Positions 47,520-58,448 of a DNA stretch of 64,000 nucleotides are shown in pieces. Numbering within the stretch: the first letter of the stretch is position 1; the number at the start of each line of letters is the position of its first letter. A model generated the notes under the pieces. That model saw nothing but the letters and a program-made list of their open reading frames with translations, did not search any database and was not told the origin of the DNA. This DNA comes from Calycina herbarum. Lineage: Eukaryota; Ascomycota; Leotiomycetes; Helotiales; Pezizellaceae. The position numbers and the translations under genes are program-made. The stretch spans positions 118,581-182,580 of the forward strand of contig LLEY01000126.1 in assembly GCA_001414485.1 (NCBI GenBank), given 5' to 3'.

Positions 47520-47900
47520 AAAGTATTATAATATATATTAAATACTCTCTATTACTCTTTATCTTCATCTTTATTATCCCCTCTATCTATAGTATTATAA
47601 CACTGCTCTTCAAGTATAGCTATTAAGTACGCTCTATAGAGCTTCTTATCCTTCTCTCTTATCTCTACCTTTTCTAATATCCTTTATATCTCTTATACTT
47701 AGAACTTCCTCTCCTATATCTACTCCTCCTTCTTTCTTTTCTTCTTCTCTACCTCCCTCCTGCTCTCCTTTGCCTCTCTCCTTCTCTTTATCTCTCTTCT
47801 TCTATCTTCTTCCTCCCTCTACTACTCCCTCTCCTCTACCCTCTCTCTTCTCCTCTTATCCTCTCTCTCTTACTTCTCTTCCTTCTCTTATCTCTATTAT
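47520..47900. repeat. Strand-skewed pyrimidine tract
   Basis: About 380 bp almost free of G on the plus strand, made of TCTCT/CTTCT/TATCT words, within the outer transposon. Low complexity. Confidence 0.8.
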
Positions 47901-48434
47901 TATTATTACGGATAAGTAGTTTATTAGTTTTTAATAAATTCTTAACTTAAAAGGTTAAAATTAGTAAAGTATTTATTAAAGATAAAGTAAATACACTCCG
48001 TACTTCTATTAAAGTTATCTATAATTTCTTAGAGGTTAAGAGTATCATCGCTATCTAGAATAGTATTAAGAATTAGGTTTTTCTTATATTAAGTAAGTTA
48101 TAATAAGTTACGAGTTAAGCTTGAATTTGCTTACTTTTTTTATAATCCGAGCTTTTAAAAATTCCTTAATTCCCCCTCTTTTTAGGTACTCTTTTACCTA
48201 TTAATTAATAATAATATATGATATACTATTTATAAGAATAGGAAAGAAGAGGCTTATATCTCCTCTTATACTCTATAAACTTTATAAGACAAAAACAGAT
48301 AATTTTATATCTATCTTGATTTTTATAAGGTCTTAGCATAGCTTATCGACCTTATAGGGGTAGTGAATTTTTTTTTTAAGAAAAGGGGTTATTTTAAGAA
48401 TTATTTATCTTTTAGTTTACTTTTGTTATACTTA

Positions 48435-50277
48435 ACGTGGTTTATCAGGACCTGGCGTACTTTTCCTATCTTCCCTACTTTATTATTTTAATACGCGTTA
48501 TCTTAATAACTACTAATAGAAATTTAAACTTAAGAAGCTCGAATTATCTTAGCTATTAAGGCTATCTAATTATCTAAAAAGCTTAGTCGTTAGTCTGTTA
48601 TAAAAATCTACAAAGTCCCTAAAACTAGCCTTCGCCGTAGAATAAACAGCTAACTTCCCCTCCTAGAACGACGGCTAGCAAATATTAAATTAACTTAACT
48701 CGAGGAGGAAGTGATTCTTTAGAACATACTTGACTTGGATTCTAGAGGGTTTGTACCCTGGCTAGCTAGTATAGAAGATATAGTAAATTATATTCTCGAA
48801 TCGCGGGGAGGGAAACGCGTTAGTAAGCTTTGGGTATATCGATTTGTATAATAATAACTAGGGTTAAAGACGCGTTTTAATCGCGTTTACGACTTCTAAA
48901 GGGCCTTATACGAAGATCTTAACCTAATTAGCGCGTAGTTCTGACTTATGTAAAATATAAGAGCGAAATATAGCGTTTTAGATTACGATTTCTATAACTT
49001 CGATGAAACGGGCTTTATAATAGATATGATTTACCTTGCAATAGCTGTTACACGTGTAGATCGACGTGGTAGAGGTAAGGCAGTTCAGCTAGGCAATCGG
49101 GAATAGGCTATAGTAATTACTTATATCAATGGCGAGGGTTAGGATGTCCCTCTATTTTTAGTTGTCTAAGGGAAGAATCATCTTACGAATTAGTACATAG
49201 ACGGCGGCCTCCTATACGACTGGGTTATTAAACCGATAAGTAACGGATAGATAAATAATAAGACGGGTCTAGAATAGCTAAAACACTTCGATAAATATAC
49301 TACTAGTTATATAAAGGGTCTATATTAAATACTGGTGTTAGATAGGTATAAGAGTTATGAATCGGCTGAATTTTAAGAGTATTATAAAGCATATAATATT
49401 ATAACTCTTGGACTACCTCCTCACTTATCCTATATAACCTAACTACTTGATGTTAGGTGCTTTAGTATATTAAAGCGAGTATATAGTCGGCAGATTAAGA
49501 CGTTTATCAAAGCCTATATTAACTATATTACGAAGGTGGAGTTCTTTTTAGCTTTTATAGCAGTATATAAAGAATTAATAACGGTCTAGAACGCTTAAGC
49601 TGGATTCTGTAGAGCTGGCCTAGTGCCTTTTGACCCGTAAGTAGTACTTTCAAAGCTTGACGTAAGGTTACGGACTCCAACTCCCCTAAGACCCTCTACT
49701 GCCAATTCCAACACTTGAATCTCCTAGACTCCCTTAAACCTTACTAAAGCGCTCTTATAATCGACTCTTATTTAGAAACAGATTACCTGTTACTAGGGGA
49801 GCTTGCCGACTCCACTATTTAAGACAGTTGCTGTATTAGCAAAAGGTATAGAGCGAATAGCCCATGAGATAACCTTGTTGTCTACTGAAGTACGTACCCT
49901 TCGAGCAGCGAATGAAGCCTTAAGCAAACGCCGTAGAGCCAAAAAGACTCGTGTATGTCAAGGGAGGGCACTTATAGTAGAGGATGTCTAAGATCTTTTA
50001 ATTCAAAAGGACGTTAACGAGCAAGTACGACGCGACTTACGTGTGGAGGGGGGTAATAAGAAGGAGGGGCAATCGTCTAGACGGCGTTGTAGCACTTGTA
50101 GAAAAGCTGGTCATAATACACGAACTTGTCAAATAGATGTAGATATGTCTGATTCTTCGGATTCTAAGTAGTTATAGTTAATTTAATATGTTGTGGTTAA
50201 TTTATTAATATTCAAAGTTGAATGCTAAGGAAAAGTGCGCCAGGTCCTGATATGCGCCAGGTCCTGATAAACCACGT
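48435..50277 (+). mobile_element. Inner Fot1/pogo-like DNA transposon (1.84 kb)
   Basis: Flanked by TA (48433-48434 and 50278-50279), with inverted ends starting ACGTGGTTTATCAGGACCTG, followed by GCG and ACTTTTCC. The right end carries an internal duplication of the TATCAGGACCTGGCGC word. Contains a mutated DDE transposase. Size and target site are normal for Fot1/pogo elements. Confidence 0.85.
48520..50171 (+). pseudogene. Fot1/pogo-type DDE transposase, RIP-degraded
   Basis: No long frame survives, but the translated remnant follows the family order: a helix-turn-helix region (about 48550-48720), the first catalytic Asp in YNFDETGF (48993-49016), a second in LVLD near 49335 and a third in LLDVRCF near 49445. 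The C-terminus is KRRRAKKTRV.. and a zinc-knuckle-like RRRCSTCRKAGHNTRTC (about 50078-50130). Many TAG/TAA codons stand where Gln would be expected (for example the TAA after LIVEDV at 49989), consistent with CpA-to-TpA change. The section 49800-50150 is GC-richer and less damaged than the rest. Not functional. Confidence 0.85.
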
Positions 50278-51180
50278 TAGTTTAAATTAATAAATTATAT
50301 AGAAGAGAGATAATTAGATATAGCGCTTCTTTCTAGCTAGGCCTCGTCTCTTTTAGAGTACTTTTATTTTCTGTCTTCTAAAGAAAAGAGGGAGAAAGCC
50401 TTAATAAAAAAAAAGAGCTCGGATTACAAAAAAAGTGGGCAAATTCAAGCTTAACTCGCAACTCACTGTATAAAGCTATTATTATAATATTAGAGAAGAG
50501 ATTTTTAAGGCACAGACTTTTTAAAACTTTTCTCAGCTTTTCTCGGCTTTTTTAAACCAGGGAAGCTTAATTCGCAACTCACTGTAGTGAAACTAGGTAT
50601 TTCGCAACAGTATTGAAAAAAGCTAAAATTAGGTTCTTCCACGCCCGTACCCATAGTTTTCAACCTAGATTTAGCGACTCCTTGCTGGTTATAGAACAAG
50701 TCTTCTATATTGAAGCTTTCCCCTTCGAAACCGGAACTAGACAGCGAGTCCACTCAACCACGCCAAAGAAAGAACATTTTCGTCCCCTCGGGCTCGTTTA
50801 TTTCAACATTAAAACAGTAGAATTGACAAATGACCAATTAATGCACCTTTCCGCTGAATTGTTAGGGTATTTACGCGCCGTTTGTTTATCTACCCCCATC
50901 TCTGTCCCACTCAATCATGTCACGTAGCTTCTTGATACTATTGTGGAAGAAACTGGTCAGCAATCATATTTCCTTGGTAAGAAATTCGACAATTGTCTGC
51001 TAAGGATTGTACGAAACAGTCATGAATATTTGGAGCGATTGTTCGAAGCGCTTCAGAAGAATTGAAAACTAAATTTCTTGGATCTCCCAGATCGTTTGGA
51101 TTAATGGAAGCTACTACTACCCGAGAGAGTTCGGAGTGATGATTTCAAAGAGCATTGGAGATTAATGATCAGACATTTAC

Positions 51181-52872
51181 TCACGGCAAATAAACTTCCA
51201 AGTAATAATCCGCCAATATCCCTTCGTAGACCTCGGCACGCTCCTCAGCTGTGTGTTTCACCGCTCGCCTCCAGCTTTCCCTGCTTTGCAAACACACTTT
51301 CACTGAGGTTGCAAACAGACTTCCCATCTCCACATCAAGAAGATTTTGAATCTGTGCCCCGCTGAATAGTGTAGCTTTTGCGGGAGGATTTGTTTGGGGT
51401 GCGTATAATGAAAACCCTTGCCCAAGCCCTTTCACACAAGGAGGAATCTGATGGACTAGTCGTCCAGTGCCGATTTCTACTAGAAGCACTCCAATAGTAA
51501 ATGCTTGTTCTGCAAATTGGCGGAAGTCATTATCTTCGTACTCCCTCTTCGAAGCTTGAGTCTGTAGAATAAAGCGGCGTGGCTCACCCAAAACTACTCG
51601 GGACCGTTGGACTTGGATGGAATTACTTTTCAAACCAGAAAACCATGAAGTTCCAGAGAGGAAGAGTCCACACTCAAGAATCTTGAAGGCAAGGCGGATT
51701 CTTTCAGATCGTGGAAACTTGTCTGCCGGCTCCCCTGAAATATTTGTGTCCAACTTATAGAGTAGCTTCGCGAGAGGCTTCAATTGCTGGAGCTGCTGAT
51801 GGTTTTGAATGAAAGGATTAGTTGAAGAAATGATTCTTTGATTGATTGGGGGGACACAAGCACGAAACCAGGTCGCACTTGGAGCACCCACAATTGGGAA
51901 CAGTTGTTTTTCACTCGACGAGGCCTCGATGCAAGCTCTATAAAAGTCGACAACACCGTTCTCGTACTGATCAGGGGCCTTTTCTGGGTCAAAGGGACCC
52001 TCCACTAGTACTTCTAAAGTCTTTCGCGGCCATGCAATCAGGAGCTGATATTGTAAAACCATGGCCTGGAGTGTTGTGACGTTGGGCGAATCGGCCACAT
52101 CCCTTCTATACAGATCCATCTCCAACATAATATCTTCGATGCTTTCCGGGTATGTTGTTTTGCTCGCTGCATGGCAGGACTGGTAGAGACCTTTGGATGC
52201 AAGCCTACTCTCATACGCAAGCTGGAACAATATGGAGTTCCTGACTTCCTCGAGTGCTTTCGTCGTCACGATATCATCTGAAAGGGCGTGTTTAGGTTGG
52301 TTTGTGATCAAATAAGCCTGCTTTGCTCTTGCCTTCATGTCGGTAATTTGTGTACGGGCCGTTCCAAGTTTCTGCAGTAGATCGGGACACTTGGACGAGA
52401 CGAATTTGAGTGTTTTCCGTATGGTCATTTTGTGCTCATTTTGCGAGACTCTCCGGAGTATGACCCCGAATCTAGCCCCTTGTGTTGACGATTCTCCGGC
52501 GGTCGACTGCTTTTGCGATTGGTGAGACTTGAGCATTCCGGATTGTTCGAGGAACTCCTTGAGAGTCTTTTTTATTTCATCGTGGAGGCGTAGGACCATG
52601 GTAACATGCTGAGAGATGACCCGGCTGCCACTTTTGCCCCATAATTTGGTCTGGTACTTCTCAGAAACATTCTTATCAATTCCCCACATCTTTGCCCACA
52701 CTTCAAGATCTGCCTCGGATGCTTCGCACTCATTGCGTATTTGTTGAAGTGTCAATTGTGCTTCTTTGGCCTCTTTCAAAAATTGTCTGAGCTCGGTAAC
52801 CCATCCTTTGATAATATTGAGTGCTACAAGCGAGCCGGTTACCGCCCCCCATATCGCAAGAGCCGACGACAT
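51181..52872 (-). CDS. DUF7580-type protein with HeLo-like N-terminus
   Basis: Intronless, 563 residues, ATG at 52872. The N-terminus has a hydrophobic helix (ALAIWGAVTGSLVALNIIKG), then a helical region with DLEVWAKMWGIDKN at about 55-68. This layout resembles the HeLo/HeLo-like N-terminal modules of fungal cell-death and prion-inhibition proteins (inference). Residues about 380-560 match the DUF7580 pattern: RIRLAFKILECGLFLSGTSW, FRQFAEQAFTIGVLLVEIGT and the C-terminal SLFATSVKVCLQS. DUF7580 is a fungal module with a remote kinase-like layout and no proven activity; no catalytic Lys/Asp set is visible. It lies head-to-head, 317 bp away, with the CorA-like gene that shares the N-terminal motif. 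Confidence 0.75.
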   Translation of the reverse strand: MSSALAIWGAVTGSLVALNIIKGWVTELRQFLKEAKEAQLTLQQIRNECEASEADLEVWAKMWGIDKNVSEKYQTKLWGKSGSRVISQHVTMVLRLHDEIKKTLKEFLEQSGMLKSHQSQKQSTAGESSTQGARFGVILRRVSQNEHKMTIRKTLKFVSSKCPDLLQKLGTARTQITDMKARAKQAYLITNQPKHALSDDIVTTKALEEVRNSILFQLAYESRLASKGLYQSCHAASKTTYPESIEDIMLEMDLYRRDVADSPNVTTLQAMVLQYQLLIAWPRKTLEVLVEGPFDPEKAPDQYENGVVDFYRACIEASSSEKQLFPIVGAPSATWFRACVPPINQRIISSTNPFIQNHQQLQQLKPLAKLLYKLDTNISGEPADKFPRSERIRLAFKILECGLFLSGTSWFSGLKSNSIQVQRSRVVLGEPRRFILQTQASKREYEDNDFRQFAEQAFTIGVLLVEIGTGRLVHQIPPCVKGLGQGFSLYAPQTNPPAKATLFSGAQIQNLLDVEMGSLFATSVKVCLQSRESWRRAVKHTAEERAEVYEGILADYYLEVYLP

Positions 52873-53189
52873 TCTGGCTAGTTCTTCGTGTCACTTAGAA
52901 ACCCTTCCAAGTGTGTCGCGATAAGTGCCTTTCGACCTCAAGGGGATAGACCTTCCCCCTATGGCCGCAAATAAAAAGCAAAGTGTTGAAATGCGCGGTG
53001 ATTCGCCAAGCGAGTACGCCACATCTCCTATTTAGGTTGAGGTTGCATAATCGTTCCAGCCTCGCCGATGGTCGCAACTCCAAGCTTCCATTTCTTCCAG
53101 CCTTCATCGCGATACCATCTTCTCCTTGTGCTTCTATTTTATGCTGCACTTGATTTACACACTCATTGATAGAACGAGACAACCCCAGA
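52873..53189. promoter_or_regulatory. Shared divergent promoter region (317 bp)
   Basis: The only sequence between the start codons of the DUF7580 gene (minus) and the CorA-like gene (plus). Co-regulation is likely but no binding site is recognised. Confidence 0.55.
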
Positions 53190-56100
53190 ATGGAAATGCA
53201 ACGACAGAAGCCCAACGAGTTGGGCAATCAACCTCGGGCGGCTATTTTAGATCGTAAAGAATCTCAAGGTACGAGTTCAGATCATCCTCGTTGCCCACCC
53301 TTCTTATTTCACTATGATTCTCGCATAATTGCTTAAATTGCCCGAGGGTATTTGGAAGAATCGCGAAATTGAGTTTCTGATTCTCCTAAATCTTCTCGGT
53401 TGATATTTTTCATCGTCTGTCTCAAGAGGTTTGCTTATATTTCTAGGGAACGATATAAAGCTACTGGCTCTCATCGGAGACGAGAGTTTAACTACGCAAT
53501 GCATAACTTGCTCCGAGAACCTACGCTCTTGCATCCAATACGTATCCAAAGCAGCTGAGGTGGACTACCGTTATACGAGTACAAAGCTTAAGCCAATCGA
53601 GAAACGATTGGATGAAAATCGGCTGCGGCTCGATATTTGGATGGCTGACTGTGGTGTTGACAAAAATAATTTGTCTGACTTGAGGCTACGCGAGGAGAAA
53701 CTTTCAACAATTCTTCAAGGCTTGTTTCAACGTATGGATATTAGCAATCAATCAATCTTCGAGGAGGTTCGAAAGATCGAGGAGTTGGCTGTAATTTCTA
53801 TACGAGACCTTGCAAAACAGGCGTGAGTTCAACAGCTGCCATGTCTCGTCTCCTGAGCTAATACCACAAGCGAATTATTACCCTCAATAAACGGTGCAGA
53901 AATAGGAATTCTGGAGGAATGCGACCGTCTTACAGCGACTATTCATGCTCTAGCGCTACTGCAGTCGACAATCCACACGGCAATTGCTATTCACCTTGGA
54001 AAAGGGCCAGAAGCGGCTTTACAGTCAAGCATCAATGAATTCCAAGTTTCCTTGCAGGCCCGTTCCCTTGATGTAGAGAACAGCAGTATTTCGGCCGCAA
54101 CGGAAGAAGAGACTTGGTCTCACAAGTCAAGCGAGGAGCGGTGCCCCAATTGCGACTTATGGATGCCCTGGAATGCTCTGCCCCTTCATAAAGAGTACTG
54201 CCCTAATGGACTTACCGATATTCTGCCACAAACAGCTAGCATCCCTGTGGAGTGTGAGGAGAAACCCGGTGCTGCTGAAGTTGAGGTCGAAAGGATGCCT
54301 CCACTTCCTAGCAGCACAACATCCAACGCTTCTGAAATCTCACAAGTTCAACTATATGGTTCTGAACCCCACCAGCCGGATTCCCAAACAATCAACAATG
54401 ATGACAATCGAAGGGAAAATTCCGAATACCTGGGGCTTGGTAGGTACGAGACACTGTGGAAAAAAGGCTGGATGTTTTACTCGGCAATGCCATGCAATCA
54501 GAAGGAAACCTATTTTGCAACCTTATCTGAAACCATGAAGACTGCGATACATGAGACTCAATCTGAAATTGAGCGCAAGCTGGGCGGTGAACGAAACTTA
54601 TCACGAGCTCTACACGAAAAATTAGATATGTGGTTAAAACGAAAAAGTCCAAAAGACATGAAACCGAAGAAATATGGAAAACTGGAAGACAATGTGGATG
54701 CCAAAATAGAAGTGGTTCTAAAGGGACATCTTCTAACAGATTCTGTGTCCTTTAGAAACTCTACCATGTCATCTCTACTGGACGGCAGCCTTTATGAAGA
54801 ACTAAAGTTCACATTCGGGTTCCCAAGACCACTTGAAAGAGGGAAGAGCTTTATATGGTATCATATCCCAGCGAATAACATGTCGTGGGTCGAGGTAAGT
54901 AAAATATCCATCAATTGTTATATCCTTGGGTCATCGAATCATCGTTCCACGTACCCCTGAATAAATGCTTGGATAATCGATGAATTTGAGCTTCGGTTGT
55001 CCCAAGATTTCCGAGACAATGTCTTCTCATGGGTGTTTGTAGAACCATGACTTCGACTTCGACACCACTTTCGGGCATTCCGGGATATTCGAAGTATTAT
55101 GCAAGGAGATTTAGAAGAATCAAGATGTTGTTTGGATTCTGGATACTTTTAAACTTTCTTGTATAGTATTTTTAATTGTCCTACACCTCGTAATGCACAT
55201 TTGGATATAGCACCACAGGGAGAAGAAATCTTGTCTCTGACATTCTAATGTTTTTCTAGGCTATATTTCTCAACATGGTTCACGAACAGGAGCCGGATGA
55301 ACCCACTAGGACTCGCCAAATTCGTTCAATAACAACACACGGGTCTCCTCTGTGTAACAAAATGTGGCGAGGACGTTTGTACGAGTCTCAAGAGACACTT
55401 TCCGGTCCAAGCAGGTTCATTCGGCCGGGCTGTGTCAAGTTTGACGAGCATCAAAACAAAGGGCTCGGCATTTTCGTAAGTCGAACATGAATGACTAGAC
55501 AATGTTTTAATGGGTTTCCAGATGCCGTTTATCCACTGGGAAATGAAAGATGATCACAAGTTTCTTATGTTGCCCCCAGAAGACAACAGAGCCCAAGAGT
55601 CGGGCTTTAAATATCGATCATCACACAAAAAAGGACCCAAAAGTGTTTTCCTTCTTGGGAACATACTTTTATTAGCTGCAAAATTATACCAAGCCCTCGA
55701 ATTCTCAGATGACAAGCGAATGATAGACGAATACATACACTCTACTCCTCCTTTACACCCTAGGAGAACACTAACCCAGTTCAAAAATTTGGGCTCCACG
55801 CACACAGATAAGGATCTTGGTAACTACATGAAAGGTCCACTTGGTAGAAAACCAACTAAAACAGAAAACCAAAAGCTTATTATGGTAGACCAGTTATGGT
55901 TGTGGATCATTGACGACCGTGAGTTCAGTAATCTTTTATAGTGTGAACTTCCACGAGATAAAAACTTTTATTCTTGGTGTCTTACCCCTTCTTCTTGTTT
56001 TAAGAGCTCATGGAGAGTGAGTTTTTGGGAAAACGAGAAACCTTGATTCTTCAAACCCAAGATAGTACTTACAATCATCCTCTATATTTTGAGCAATGAA

Positions 56101-56988
56101 AACTAGAGTAGACATATAGAAAACAAAGTTAGCGTCTTTTGCGTGTTCAGAAACTGACATTCCGAGAAGATACCCTCGTCACCGCTTTTCCTAAACGCCA
56201 CAATATCCGAGAACAACAAAACGGGGAAGATAAATCCGATGTTCTCAACCGAATCCAAAACTACCTTGAGAGCAATCATTCGATGAATCTCGACCAAGAC
56301 CAATCAAGGGATCTTGACATTTATAACCTCGCAAAGATTATCATAGATCATTGTTCAGGGGTTTTGATCGACGAATGTTTCCAATCAGATCCCTGTCCAA
56401 ATCTTTTAGATATATATCCCCGAGCTATGAGTTCATTGGTAAGAGTTCCGATCCATCTGAAGAGTGGATGCTGATCTTTCCAAGACGGCGTCCATACAGG
56501 TCGCTGAAAAACGCCTTGTTACCTTGAAAAATGCGACTTTTGATTTCAACGATGATGAGTTGATGACGAGTCTTCAATCAGGAAGAGAACGATCGTTGAC
56601 CAAAAGGGCTAAATCACTGTTAGAGGAAATTGACAGTATGGGAGAGGTATTTCTGGAGCAATTAATTGTAGTCCGTCAACTCGACAAAATCCTGTCCCGC
56701 CTAGGAACTCCAAGTGATAACGAGACGTACGATAATATTCAAACCCGCCAAGAAGCAATAGATTCCCTCAAGCGGAAAGCAGAATATGTACTCAAAGAGG
56801 TACGAGTGACACTGAGAGAATTTCTTGTTTTCAGACTAATTCCAGACTAGGCGAAGGATTTGCAATCTTTCAAGGATTCTTGCCTGGATGAACTCACTGT
56901 TAAAGCATCTATGAACGCAGCTGATGTTGCAAGAACGCAGTTTTTGCTGCAGAGAAACATGGGACAGCGAGCTCGTCTTATTGATTAG
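53190..56988 (+). CDS. CorA-like (ZntB-like) multidomain protein, eight exons
   Basis: Proposed exons: 53190-53268, 53447-53822, 53871-54894, 55260-55475, 55522-55918, 56170-56438, 56500-56799, 56851-56988; 932 residues, all joins frame-consistent. The N-terminal helical domain contains RLDIWMADCGVDKN and LSTILQGLFQRMD. A C-x2-C-x11-H-x3-C zinc-finger-like motif follows (C243, C246, H258, C262). The CorA-like region of ascomycetes then appears: MPFIHWEMKDDHKFL, HPRRTLTQFKNLGSTHTDKD, LIMVDQLWLWIIDD, TLVTAFPKRHN, DLDIYNLAKIIIDHCSG and a coiled-coil AEKRLVTLKNATFDF. The protein stops before the two membrane helices that normally end this family, so it may be soluble or truncated. Introns 3 (365 bp) and 5 (251 bp) are unusually long and their borders are less certain, as is the 178-bp first intron. 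Confidence 0.75.
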
Positions 56989-57101
56989 TTGGGAAACTAC
57001 TTTCAATCCAAGTTTATACTTCATATTTGCTCCGTTCTACGGAGTCACCAACCATAAAGATTTCGGATTTCCTTCACTTGACTCGATTACTCTATACGCA
57101 T

Positions 57102-58007
57102 TCAAGAAAATGTCAACAACACCCTTTCAAGTCCATACATCATCACCATCACCCTCCTACTCACACTTCTACCCTCCTCACTAACTCTTTTTTCTACCGT
57201 AACATCTCTAAACCTATCCCTCCAAACCCTCCATCTCTCAAGATCAAGCACTAGTTTCCCAGGATACAAGTCCCCAGTATTCCACGATTACATATCTCCT
57301 CCCGCGACAACACTAAAGTTTAAGATCTGTGTAAACAGACTATGACCACTCCAAAGAATATACTGTGCCGCCGAAAGAATATGCTTTTCCCTCAATACTG
57401 GATCTGGGGCTTTTTCAAAAGCAGTGCGGAGGGTCCGGATTGCGAAGGTGGGAGAGGTGCGGAAGATGCGGTGTTCGTCTAGATGGGCAAGGAAGGCAGA
57501 GAGGTTGATGTAGGGATTTGGCGATCTTCTTCTGATGGACCTAGGAAGTTGTTAGATCACAAGAGAAGTGGGTGGGTGGGCAAGGAGGAGAACTAACCTC
57601 TATCGAAAGCGTCGAACCCGTCGATTATTGCATCACTAAAGGTTTGGAACCTGCTATATATAATATACCGGAAAATCCGTCCATCTCAAATTAATCTTCA
57701 TCTTGATTGAAATTTACGTTTAAACGAGGTTGGATACTCACTTCATACACAGGAATACGTCGCTCCTCCATAAATTTGTTTACCCTCCCTAACCTGCCAT
57801 CTCCTCCAACAACTTCACTAACTTCAACATAGGCTTCGGATTCGAATAAGGAATCTGCTCTACGATCACAAAACACACCATCGCGAACTCGTGGTTCTCA
57901 GAGCTCTCCGGGTTTCTCTCTGGAATGTATTGACAAAGATAGTTGAGAGCTTCTTTTACCCTCATGGTAAAATCCGGTTGGAGAAACACTTTCAAGATAC
58001 GGAACAT
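57102..58007 (-). pseudogene. DUF3632-type protein, copy 2, decayed
   Basis: 5' part: MFRILKVFLQPDFTMRVKEA and FAMVCFVIVEQIPYSNP, colinear with copy 1, then stops where copy 1 continues (after LEEMAG). 3' part: SPNPYINLSAFLAHLDEHRI, AAQYILWSGHSLFTQILN, an in-frame TAA at 57288-57290, then KLVLDLERWRVWRDRFRDVT to a TGA at 57102. A one-base frame change lies between PSEED and SPNPY. The gene faces the CorA-like gene tail to tail. It keeps the CAG codon lost in copy 1. The frame is open a little upstream of 58007. Confidence 0.7.
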
Positions 58008-58448
58008 GTTGTGGCTTACGACAGCTGGCCATGGCTGTGTATTCGGTGGTTCTTTCTTTTCTTGTTTTTACTATTTCGTTCATTTTTGAGTTAAGAATAA
58101 ACAAGAGGGATGGAGATGGTAGTGCGTGACGGTGAGATTGGAAGTAGGGGTGAGAAATCCAGTCTTTTGAAACCATCCATTTTGCGATCGAGGATTACCA
58201 GGAACAGAGATGAGGATATGACGAGTGGAATGGAGATGGAGATATTAAGGCAAGATGACGAGAGGGAAAGAAGTAAAGAGAGACGACAGTTGATACTATC
58301 AAGGTAATGTCCAAAGGCAACTTCGTCAACGACCTAGAGGCCACAGGGTGTACGCGGAGAAAATGACCGGCGCTCTTACAAGGAATAGAAGAAGCGCAAC
58401 GAACAAAAATCTCTTCGATGATGAACAGCGACTATGTCGACGTAAACC

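Larger units (their letters stand above)
48101..50468. mobile_element. Middle TIR element (2.37 kb)
   Basis: Flanked by TA at 48099-48100 and 50469-50470. The right end (reverse complement) reads CAGTGAGTTGCGAGTTAAGC; the left end is the same with four transitions (TAATAAGTTACGAGTTAAGC). The similarity extends about 90 bp inward through TTGAATTTGC and ATCCGAGCT. Its first 20 bp match the outer element's ends closely, so the two are related families. Confidence 0.75.
47412..50584. mobile_element. Outer TIR element (3.17 kb) hosting two nested insertions
   Basis: Flanked by TA at 47410-47411 and 50585-50586. The ends are inverted repeats starting CAGTGAGTTRCGAATTAA. They share about 70 bp, including the tract AAAAAGCCGAGAAAAGCYGAG and AAGTTTTAAAAAGTCYGTGCC, with a 12-13 bp indel. 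Differences are mostly C/T or G/A. Target and termini fit the Tc1-mariner/pogo superfamily. The element's own internal sequence is AT- and pyrimidine-rich with no intact gene. Confidence 0.85.
46638..51130 (-). pseudogene. Unnamed gene split by nested transposons
   Basis: Minus-strand coding-like sequence occurs on both sides of the transposon nest. Right part (about 51130-50587) includes IAPNIHDCFVQSLADN, a frame with FFHNSIKKLRDMIEWDRDGG and, up to the insertion, NFSFFQYCCEIPSFTT. Left part resumes at 47409 in the same frame once a single TA target site is kept (LFYQQIQLLIIWVVERG, then LSYHEFLHSSQLTSFLSD), open to 47204. After a shift it continues with FLRIPPILSEEGDLTFDECN, LIPILEGLFQRLDGS and so on to 46638. 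ILEGLFQRLD resembles ILQGLFQRMD in the CorA-like gene's N-terminal domain, suggesting the same family. Additional stops and frame changes indicate that decay was under way besides the insertion. No family name can be given. Confidence 0.5.

Noticed and set aside
53431..53826. Start of the CorA-like gene at a TTG within the 53.4-kb frame
   Set aside because: An upstream exon with an ATG at 53190 joins in frame through a GTACGA..TCTAG intron and gives a proper start.
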